DNA from: Cynocephalus volans
Lineage: Eukaryota > Chordata > Mammalia > Dermoptera > Cynocephalidae
Direction: 5' to 3'
NCBI RefSeq assembly: GCF_027409185.1
Contig: NC_084464.1
Span: 46,847,095-46,911,094, forward strand
Length of the DNA stretch: 64,000 nt
Within the stretch, counting starts at the first letter, position 1. Every line of letters starts with the position of its first letter. Shown piece after piece: positions 11,127 to 21,000 of this stretch. A program made the translations under genes and the position numbers. Below the pieces are notes generated by a model that ran no database searches, was not told the DNA's origin, and saw only the letters and a list, made by a program, of their open reading frames with translations.

Positions 11127-11425
11127 TTAGGTCGTATCAGAACCCTTTCGGCCGCGCCCCATCATGGCGCTGGGTACCCTTCTCTTCCGTCTTCTCCTTC
11201 CCGCCGGCGTCACAATACCTTCCCGCCAGCGCGAATCGCACGCCAATCAGCACCGGCTCCCTGATCCTGGCCCCTTAGCAATGCAATCCATCCAATCCCC
11301 GAACGCCCCGTGTCCTCAGCAAACCTATCAGCTCTCTGTGCCGGCTGAATTAAAAAAACTTCTCTGGCGAGCTGCCTTCCTTTTGTGTCTCATCCTTTAA
11401 CTGGTGCTGAATTTTATTCCTTTCA
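11127..11425 (+). repeat. 3' LTR of the provirus, TATA box deleted
   Basis: Pairs with 3211-3507. It keeps a CG-rich segment around 11206-11230 that the 5' LTR lacks. It has lost about 20 bp including the TATA box: AGCTCTCT joins directly to GTGCCGGCTG near 11337. An ATTAAA poly(A)-signal variant lies near 11349. Because it sits about 580 bp before the FANCE ATG in the same orientation, its loss of the TATA box matters for any idea of LTR-driven FANCE transcription. Confidence 0.87.
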
Positions 11426-11452
11426 CTAACCAACTGATATTTGTACATCACA

Positions 11453-11699
11453 TATCATCTCTGGAGAGGACTGAAAACCAAATGATGGCAGTTTTTGGAT
11501 TGGTAAATTTGGGGGTGGGGTGGTAAGTTGTGGTCAAGTCCTATTGCAAAGCCCATGATCTACGAGCAACATGGGCGTCAGCTGAAATTAAGTATAGCTT
11601 GGGTCCTTAAGTACAACAGGAGCCCCCCAGCCGCCATTCTGCCCCACTACAGGGTGTGGTGGAGGAAGGAAGAAGTTTAGGTTCAGCCGGGAGGATCCG
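11453..11699. other. Gap between provirus and FANCE promoter
   Basis: Unique-looking sequence with no gene. The GC content rises from about 11630 into the FANCE CpG island. Confidence 0.5.
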
Positions 11700-12007
11700 C
11701 CTCTCCACTAAGCCCCGCCCACTCCAGTTTCTCTGGCAGGACCCCGCCCACAAGCCCACGCTTTTGCTCCAGCCCCGCCCCTGCCGGCATTGCCCCCCCC
11801 CCGCCGGCGTTGGCCCCGCCCCTGCCGGCGTTGGCCCCGCCCCTGCCGGCCTTTTCTTCCTTTGGGAACCGCTTGGTCTTGGGGTGGCGGGTTGCGGCTG
11901 GCGCCTGGGTGAGCCCGCTGCCGCCCCGTCAAGGCCAGTTCCGGAGTCCTCCGTTTCTTCCAGCCTCGGGGCCAAGACGCGGGACAGCGCAGCACCCGTG
12001 CCCCGGC
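11700..12007 (+). promoter_or_regulatory. FANCE: FANCE CpG-island promoter with tandem GC boxes
   Basis: The 300 bp before the FANCE ATG is very CpG-rich and contains at least six CCCCGCC/CCGCCC Sp1-type boxes (11714, 11743, 11774, 11814, 11835 and nearby). Three of them belong to a 21-bp tandem unit (GGCCCCGCCCCTGCCGGCGTT at 11812 and 11833, with a degenerate copy near 11772). No TATA box is evident, so a housekeeping TATA-less promoter with dispersed starts is expected. The exact start site cannot be placed from sequence alone. Confidence 0.65.
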
Positions 12008-15000
12008 ATGGCGACCCCAGACGCGGCGCCCCTTCGGGCTGGGAGCGCGGGGCCTGCGCCCTGGGCGCAGCTGGAGGCCCCCGCTCGCCTCCTGCTCCAG
12101 GCGCTGCAGGCGGGGCCCGAGGGGGCGCGGCGCGGCCTCGGGGTGCTGCGGGCGCTGGGCAGCCGCGGCAGGAAGCCCTTCGACTGGGGCCCCTTCCTCG
12201 AGGCGCTGTGCCGGGAGGAGCCGGTCGTGCAGGGACCCGAAGGCCGCTTGGAGCTGTAAGTCTTCCGCCCGCGGCCCCTCAGCAGTCAGGGAGGCAGGGG
12301 CGGTCGCTGCCGCCCAGTTATAGATGAGGGGGGCCCTGCCGCGCACCCTGTGAGGAGGGGCATTCTTCACTGAGCACCTGCTGTGTGCCCAGCAGTGCCG
12401 GACACAGAGGATACCACATGAGACACATGCCTTCTGTTGGGCGTACATAATTATAAGTGGAGTCAAATCGATTTTGATCGCATACTTCCATCTTTAAAAA
12501 GAATTGAACACGTACCTCCAGTATAGTTATACTTACCTATAAAATGTACACGTGTGTTTAAAAACATACATTATAAAGTATGCAAAAATAGATATTTAAA
12601 ACAGATGTGCCCATACTGGCCATCTGCCAAAAAAAAGTAAATAAATAAATAAAACTAAAAAAACGTGATAAATGATGGGATAACACCTGCTAACCGTGGT
12701 GGCTTTATACTATGAGTTTCTCAAAGCATAATATACATTTTAAGGCAAGATCACTTTCCTTAAGGATGGTGCCTATGAATTCATATTTTTGTGTTCTTGA
12801 TAATTCCTAGTGTTTTGGATGACTTTGAACTTTTTTTTCTTAACCTCTTTATGTGGCTGACGAAGAATTCCTACTAGGAGCAGACGTATCGGCTCTGACA
12901 TTGTTATTTGGTTGTGCTTCCCATACTGATGTTACCTTCAATCTTCAGTTTCTTTACAGGCATCCTTTTAAGCCATGTGTCTATTTTTGTGATGATTTGT
13001 TTTGTTAAAAGCATTCATACAGTATGCACAAATGCACTTAACTAGTGCAGTTATCTAAAATACACAGAAAATAAAAAGCCAGTGAGGTGCCACCTTCAGC
13101 CCCTATTGGTTTTGGCCTTCCACTCTTCTTGGATACTACTCCTCCAGAATGGGCTAGAGACTGGTATATTCAGGGCCATCCTATATATTAAATGTTTGTA
13201 ATGCTTAATTTCTTTTCTTTTTTTTTTTTTGAAGATGACCGGTAAGGGGATCTTAACCCTTGACTTGGTGTTGTCAGCACCACGCTCTCCCAAATGAGCT
13301 AACCGGCCATCCCTATGTAGGGATCCGAACCCGAAGCCTTGGTGTTGTCAGCACTACGCTCTCCCAAGTGAGCCACAGGCCAGCCCCTTGTAATGCTTAA
13401 TTTCTTAATATTTTATTTTATTTTTGGCAGCTAGCCAGTATGAGGATCCAAACACTTGACCTTGGTATTATATGGCCCTGCTCTTATATTTTAGATAAAT
13501 AAGTAGAAATAGAAGTTCTAATATTTTCTTCCTACACTCCACTTTGAATTTCTTTCAAGACATGGGTCAGGAGAACTTGTGTGAACCCCTAAATAGGCGG
13601 CTATAGAAATGTTTGTCTAGCTGTCTGGCTTTTTCTGGATAAAGTAGGGGGAGGTCAGGGGGCTTAACCTAGGACCTCTGGATAGAACTGTATTTCAGTA
13701 CAATTGATTTCCTTTGTAATCCTAGGTATTTTATTTAATGCATTTATCACTCTTATTCCGATAAGGGGTCCATGGCACTAAAAAAGGTTAAAACCCCTCG
13801 GGAGTATGGTCATCCCTCTCTACCACCAAATATCCTCCCACCACAAATTAATCATCTTTTTAATTTTGACTCTAGTTTTCTCTCTCACATAATGTCTGTT
13901 TTCCACAAAGAAATAAAAGTTTGGTTTCTTTTCCCTCCCTCACATCCCCAGTGCCTTTGTGCATGATGACAAACAGCCCCGCATAGGCCCTACAGGGGCC
14001 TGGTGGGTGGTGGGCTAGATGCACCCACAACTTGCTAGCCACACCAAGCCTCAGAACACACAGGAGGATTTGGATTTGTGCCTCAGCAAAATTATAGACT
14101 GCTACATTGCATCATGGGCTTTTGGAGCACTAGGAAATAGTGTTAAATCAGAGAATGTTGGATGCTTGCAGGAGGGAGCATTCATTCTGTTCCTATCCTG
14201 GGGCTCCAAAAGAAAAGACTCTTAGCCCCCTGTCTGCCTCTTTGCCTCTGTGAATACTGTTTAGAAGCTGTAAAATGATATAATGAAAGGTTATTACCTG
14301 ATTCCTTGTTTCAAGCTTCACCTCTGTGAAGCACTCTGCCCACAGCAGCTGTTGAAGATCTCTGCACTTATTCTCAGAGTATTTTTTTTTTTTCCTGACC
14401 GGTAAGGGGATCGCAACCCTTGGCACAGTGTGGTCTGCACCACGCTCAGCCAGTGAGCGCACCAGCCATCCCTATATAGGATTCAAACCCGTGGCCTCGG
14501 CGCTATGAGCGCCGCACTCACCTGAGTGAGCCATGGGGCCGGCCCCTCAGAGAGTTAATTCATTAATTAAATGCGTACCCAGGGCCTGCTGGCACTGTGC
14601 TGGGTACTTGGACACAGAGGAAGGAGACACTACCTCTGCCTTTCAGGAACTCACAGTTTGGTGAAAGGAACATGAGAGCTAGACAGATGAGTAGCCCTGA
14701 GAGTTCCAGGGGATTGCCAAGAAGGGCCACAACATCTGGAGTATTATTATTATTATTATCATTTTTTTTGGAGTATTATTATTATTATTATTATTTTTTT
14801 TTTTTTTTAAAGATGACCGGTAAGGGGATCTCAACCCTTGGCTTGGTGTTGTCAGCACCACGCTCAGCCAGTGAGCAAACCGGCCATCCCTATATAGGAT
14901 CCGAACCCGTGGCCTTGGTGTTATCAGCACCGCACTCTACCGAGTGAGCCACGGGCCGGCCCTTGGAGTATTATTTTTATGCAAAAGTTGGGAAAGGACT

Positions 15001-18000
15001 TTTTTCTTTTTTTTTACATAAAACAATCATGGATCTATCGTAGAGTAGGTTTCAACTTGAATTTTTGAGCTGAAATAGGAGATGTCAAAGAGGTCAAAGA
15101 GCAGGGCTTGGGTATAATAGATGCACAGTGAACATGTATGGATAACTCATGCCGCCCCCCTGTCCATCTACACTGACTCTTGCAGGTATTGCCTCCCAGC
15201 CTTCATCTTTCCACTGCCATCTAGCCTTCAGCTCTGCTCAGTCTGCCCTATGTTCCCTTCTGGAAGATGCTCTAACTGCTTTCTTTCCTCTGCTACTCAG
15301 GAAACCACTGTTGTTGCGGTTGTCCCCATTATGCCAGAGGAACCTGATGTCCCTGCTGATGGCTGTTCGGCCATCACTGCCTGAAAGCGGGCTCCTCTCT
15401 GTACTGCAGATTGCCCAGCAGGACCCAGTCTCTGACCCTGATGTCTGGCTCCAGGCCCAGGGGGAGATGCTGCGAAGGGACCTAGGGTTTGGGGTCTCCA
15501 CTGAAGCAGCCTCCCCACTGTCCAAAAGGTGCCAGAGACAGCTCCAAGGCCTGTGTAGGCAGCTGGGCCAGGGGGGCAGGAGGTTGAAATTGCCCAAGGC
15601 TCCAGACCCTGAAGAAGAAGAGGAGGACAGGGACTCCCAGCAGCCTAGGAAACGCAGAAAGGAGCCAGAGGAAGAGCCTGCCAGTCCTGGGGAGAGGGCC
15701 CCCAAAAGGTTCCGGTGTTTGGAAAGGGAAGAAGAGGAAGAAGAAGATCATGGGGAAGAGAGGCCTGAACATGAGTCATTAGAATCCCTGGAAGATGGAG
15801 GAGGTACATCACCCATTAAGAACCAGCCCATCATGGGAACAGAGACCAGTGAGGCTGGTCAGAGTCTGGAGGATGCTCAGGGCCCAGCTGAGAGCTTGGA
15901 GTTGCCCAAAGCTATCCAGGTACTAGGGTAGGGAGGCTGGATTTAGAGTGAACTTTCAGGAGTGGAGGGTTTATCCAGGGCAAAGGCTGGTTGGGACACT
16001 GTTTCCCAACTGGGATGACTCCGTAGTCCATGGAGCAAGAGGGAGGAGAGGGAGGTTGAGGCAATGTAGCCTCCATTCCACATACTCTAAAGGAGGGGGT
16101 AGGAAGGGAGTTATTGGAGGTGGTAAACACTTGTGATCTATATGGGGTTTAGCATGGCATTAAAGGGATGGGTGGGTGGAGGGGAATCATGCCAGTGACC
16201 AGCGTACACTCCCTGCCCAAGGCTGGGGTCTACCCCTATTAGGGTTGGATGCAGAGAAGACAATTCTAGACAGCTGGATTTCACACGGGCCTTGTCTAGT
16301 TTGGATTCTTAGGTATTTTTCAAGACATAGGCTTCATGTTCTTGGCTGTCTTGAATTATCTTTGCCACTAGTTCCTACTGACCAGGGGCCTTCTCAGGAC
16401 AGGGAGCCGGGATTGGGCTTGGAGCTGTCTTGTGGGGGTAGGGACTTGACAGTGACTGGACTCTCCTCCGCAGGACCAGATTCCCAGGCTGCTGCAGCTA
16501 CTGAAGACCTTCGGGGAGGTGACTGGCCTTACCCTGCTCACCATAGCCCTTCTTCCACCTTCTGCCCCGACCTCAGCCATGCCCAGGGAAGCCCTAGTAC
16601 AGTGAGGCACAGGCTGGTTGTGGGAGGTGGGGTTGAAGTGAAGGTCTGAGAACAGTCGCTGTAGGGAGTTTTCTTGGCCCAAGTATAGACATGCTCTCTA
16701 ACCCCAGGCAAGTTCCTGTCCTCTGGTAGAAACTTCCAGGATCTCAGCCACTTCCTCTACCAATTGAAAGGTGGCTTCAGTGACTTGACACCAAGGACTT
16801 GTCCAGCTCTAACATGGGATTTGCCTCCCCAGGGGTTGGAGGGGTTGGAGGACACCCCCCCAGCTGAGCTGCAGCTTCTCCACGAATGCAGTCCCAGCCA
16901 GGTGAGTCCAGATGGACTGCCTCGCCCTAAGGTTACATGCTCTTTCCCTCACCTTTTTCCATTTAAGCTTGTTTCCTTACCTCATGTGAGAATTTTGTTT
17001 CTGTTTCTCAGGGATAGAGTAGGGGTCACCCTGAGTGGTTTTTTTTTTAGCCCTTGGTTCCTCTCCCTACGGCAGCTCTCCAGCCTTACCTTGCTCTGGG
17101 GTGTCTGCCCTGCCCCCTCTGCTGCGCAGTTGGCTTGAGACAGCCTAGCAGAGACAGGCTGAGTGTCCCTGTGTCCTCCCTCCTACTGTGCTCCCTGCCT
17201 GGCGCTGTCAGCAGATGGACCTGCTGTGTGCTCAGCTGCAGCTCCCCCAGCTCTCAGACACAGGTCTTCTGCAGTTCTGCACCTGGCTGCTGGCCCTTTC
17301 GCCAGATCTTGGCTTCAGCAATGCTACTGTGCTGACCAGGAGCCTCTTTCTTGGACGGGTAGGTATACTGGGAAGTACTGGGAGTGCCAGGACAGTGGGG
17401 AAGAGCATCTAGGGCCTCAGAAGGGTGGGGCTAAGGAGAGGGGGTTTCCATCCTTGAAGGTGGCTGGCCTGTCTGGGCAGCCTGGGCAAGGAAAGGATGC
17501 CCACTCAACTGGCAGGGCATGGACCCCTGGGCCATCTACCCACATGACATCTAACTCCTCCCTCTTGGGCCCCAGAACCCTTACAGAAGCTGATCAAGGG
17601 GCTGTTGGGGATTAGAGAGCTGGAAAGGTGAGCTATGTGCCTTTTCCAAATGGGTCTATTTAAGTCCTAGATAAAAGAACTTGTTTTTTTCCCCCTGTAA
17701 CATGTATCACTATGTGAAATATGATACATTGTATGTATCTGATAAACATTTATTGAAGGGAAGAAGAGATAAATTAGTTTTTTCCTCCCTGTTGGTTGTA
17801 GATCCTCTCCCTGACTGCCTCAGCCTCCCGTCTGCTCATGACTGCCCTGACCTCCTTCTGTGCCAAGTATACCTACCCTGTCTGCAGAGCCCTCCTTGGC
17901 CCTGTGCTCCAGGCCCCAGGCACAGGTAATTCTGGAACCAGCCCCAGGCCTGGTAGCTCTGCCCTCTCTGTTCCTAGCACCCTTTACCCCAGGGTGGCCC

Positions 18001-21000
18001 TGGCAGTAGTTGGGTATTCAGTGGGTAAAGATGCCTGTTGCTTCCCTGATGATGCCCCTGTAATGGCCTGGGCATTCTATTATTTCATAGTCCCATCTTC
18101 TGCCATTTCTCCCTAGACTTCTCCATTCTGCTTTCCATTACTCAGGTCCAGCTCAAGTGGAGTTACTGTGTTGCCTTATGAAGGACGAGTCCCTGGAGCC
18201 AGACACACAGGTTCTAATGCTGTGGTGAGTGTGCAGGCCTCCATGCTGTCCTCACTCTCACCTTATCCCCCAGGCCAGGCCTGCTCCTGGCACTCGGGTT
18301 AGAGCCAGCTGCTCCAGACTCTGTGCCTCAAAGATAGTGCATGGCACAGCCAGTGCCCTCTCTCAGTTGCCTGAACCCAGCTTATGCCTTCAATCCTACG
18401 GGCCCATGCAAGTTGCCATCCCATGTACCTTCCTGAGCCCAGGCTTGCACTCTTCCCCAATTCTGCCTCTGCCAGTTGTGAGGGCTGGCTTTGTGCCAGG
18501 TGCCTTGGAGAATGCAGAGAAGAGGCTGGTGGTCCCTGCTTTGAGTAGTTCACAGCATAGTTTTAACATGGCACAATGGTTAAGAGCACTGGCTCTGGAG
18601 TCAGAAAGATATGGTTTCAAATCTCAGCTTTGCCTTTTATTTAAGTGTGTGAACTCAAACAAGTTACTTCATCTCTCTGACCCTCAGTTTCCTCATATGA
18701 TGATATTTATTTTGTAGGATTTTTCTAGATATTAAATGTGGTGATGCATATAACAAGTTCAGCACAATATTTGGCATCTAGTAAGTGCTCAAATATTTGT
18801 ATTAAACTTGAGTATTAAAATTGGAGAGTCAAGGTACAGATGTGAAACAATGAGTAAGACCTCGTTGGACACAGACATGAAATATAAAATGCTAAGGATA
18901 ATATGAGAAGGGAACAGCCGCAAAAATAATAACAGCCGCCACTCATTGAGCACTTTGTGCTTTAGATTCTCAGTCTTTATGCAATCCTGTGAGGTAGGTG
19001 CTGCCGCTGCCTTAGAGATGGAAAAACTGCTCAGAGTGGTTAAGGGACTTGACACAGACAGCAAGTGGTAAAGCTGGGATCAAATCCAAGTCTATCCACC
19101 CTAGAAGCCACCCTGTTTCCACTGTAGATGCTGCCTTTTTAAACAAGGCGAGGACCGTGCAGTGGAACAGGAAGTGCAGCTGGAGTGGACGTGGTGTGGG
19201 CTCGGCTCTGTGGGGAGGCTCACCTCCTCTAGGAAGTCTCACGCATGTCAGCTCACTCCAGCATCCCCTCTTCTCTGTCTTCCCCTTTTGTTCTCAGGAT
19301 GCACTCTTGACTCTTGGTCAATTTTTAGGAGACCTTCGTAGATCACTACCAAATCCTTTATTGTCAGCTCCAGGGGATTTTGGGGTTGTGACCTTCCTGG
19401 CACATGTATCGGCTCTGCAGCAGTGGCTACTGGGGGTGCTGCCAGCATCAGGGGGACTTTGACTATTCCTCTATTGGCTGGGGATCTTGGATGTCCCCAG
19501 GGCCTTGCCCTGCTATGGGGAATAGCAGCAGTGGATATCCAGGCTTGGGTGGGAGGCTGGATTTTTCTCACCAGGGCCTCTGCCTTGCAGCCAGATTTTG
19601 GAGCTTCCCTGGAAGGAGGAGACTTTCTTGGTATTGCAATCACTATTGGAGCGGCAGGTGAGTAGGCTGCCTTGGGGAAGAGTGGACAAGGAAGTGCTGC
19701 ATGGCTGTAGAGAAGCATGAGCTCCTGGATTTCTGAGTCCTTCAGTGATGGAGAGGCAAGCAGGACAGCTGTAGCTCAGCAGGGCACCCTGTGGGAGAGC
19801 CCTGTGCCTTGTAAGGCCTTGCAGCACAGAGCTGACCATATGGTCAGGGGAGTCAGTACACCTCCACTGCTTACCAGCTGTGGGGCCCTGGGGGAAGTAT
19901 TTTTTTTTTTTTGCGGCTGGCTGTGCATGGATCCAAACCCTTGACCTTGGTGTTATAACACCACTTCTCTAACCAACTGAGCTAACCGGCCAGCTCCGGA
20001 GCAAGATTTTTTGATGTGTGTGTTTAAATTTAATTTTATCTTGGAATAGGTAATAGATTCATATGGTCACAATTTTAAAAGCTCAAAAGGATAGAGTGAA
20101 AATATTCCTCTTACTCCCCCAGTCATCCAGATTCCCCTCCCCAGGGCTAACCAGTGTTACTAGTTTGAAGGGAACTCTCCCAGAGATGCTTCATATATAT
20201 ATATTTTTTATATATATATACATATATATATATATACATATATATATATACACACATATATATATATATATATAAAGTTTAAATTTACTTCTCCCTCTTC
20301 TTTTTATGTAGATTGTAACACATTAAGCTCAGTGTTCTCTGTACCTTGTGGGTTTTTTTTTTTTTTTTTTTTCTATTGAGACAGTGAACTCTAATGTACT
20401 TTGCTTTTTTTACTTAGTAGATTTTGGTGATTTTCCATATCAGTACCTAAAATTCTGCCTCATTTGTTTATATATTAGGTAATTGTCCTAGCCTTTATGC
20501 CTCAGTTTCCTCATCTACAAAAGGGGAGTTATAACACCTACCACATAAGAATGGGGTGAGGTTTAAATGAGATAATTGGCATAAAGTGCTCAGAATGGTG
20601 CCTGATGCATAGTGTTTATTAAATTATTGTTATGAAGAGCTAGGTTATTATGCTGACAGTGCCCCTCAGGACTTCTTGATCCTTTATATCTTTAACAACT
20701 TGGTCCTAACCTGAACCTTTGGAATGGTAGCCATCATTTTCTGAGACCTGTGTGTCAGGTTTTATGTGCATTATCTCATTTAATCCTTTTTACAGTCTTC
20801 AGAGTTAAGACATTATGAGCCCCATTTTACAGATGAGTAAACTGAGGCTTAGCTTGGGTAAGTGACCTGTCGAGGGTCCCCAGCTGGGAAGTAATGGAGT
20901 TGGGAATAGAGCCTAGGGCTCGTTGAATGAAGAGCCCAGGCATTTCTTGTGATACTGCTGTATATCCCAATGTATACAGGTGGAGATGACCCCTGAGAAG

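Larger units (their letters stand above)
3211..11425 (+). mobile_element. ERV-F/Fc-like endogenous provirus, full length, defective
   Basis: An ~8.2-kb class I (gammaretrovirus-like) provirus in the order LTR, primer binding site, gag, pro-pol, env, polypurine tract, LTR. The primer binding site matches the 3' end of tRNA-Phe, as in the HERV-F/ERV-Fc group. Boundaries were chosen so that CTA (3208-3210 and 11426-11428) forms a short target duplication inside the host SINE; this is 1-2 bp uncertain. LTRs of 297 and 299 bp differ at roughly 15 positions by hand count (about 6 percent), plus two indels, which suggests an insertion millions of years old. All three gene regions carry stops or frameshifts, so this is a fossil copy that cannot encode a full set of proteins. 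It lies in the same orientation as FANCE, with its 3' LTR ending about 580 bp before the FANCE ATG. Confidence 0.92.
12256..15300. other. FANCE: FANCE intron 1
   Basis: About 3 kb with no exon signal. It contains a SINE-tail fragment (12612-12660), three dimeric SINEs, a monomer remnant and (ATT)n stretches, listed separately. The remainder (12475-12600, 13490-14380) is AT-rich and unassigned. Confidence 0.6.

Noticed and set aside
13217-14962. tRNA-Ile-like sequences as possible tRNA genes
   Set aside because: They have mutated stems, A tails and target-site duplications and occur many times in monomer and dimer form; they are SINEs.
15238-15705. 155-codon minus-strand frame antisense to FANCE exon 2
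   Set aside because: Shadow of the FANCE coding exon; Ser-rich and without a family match.
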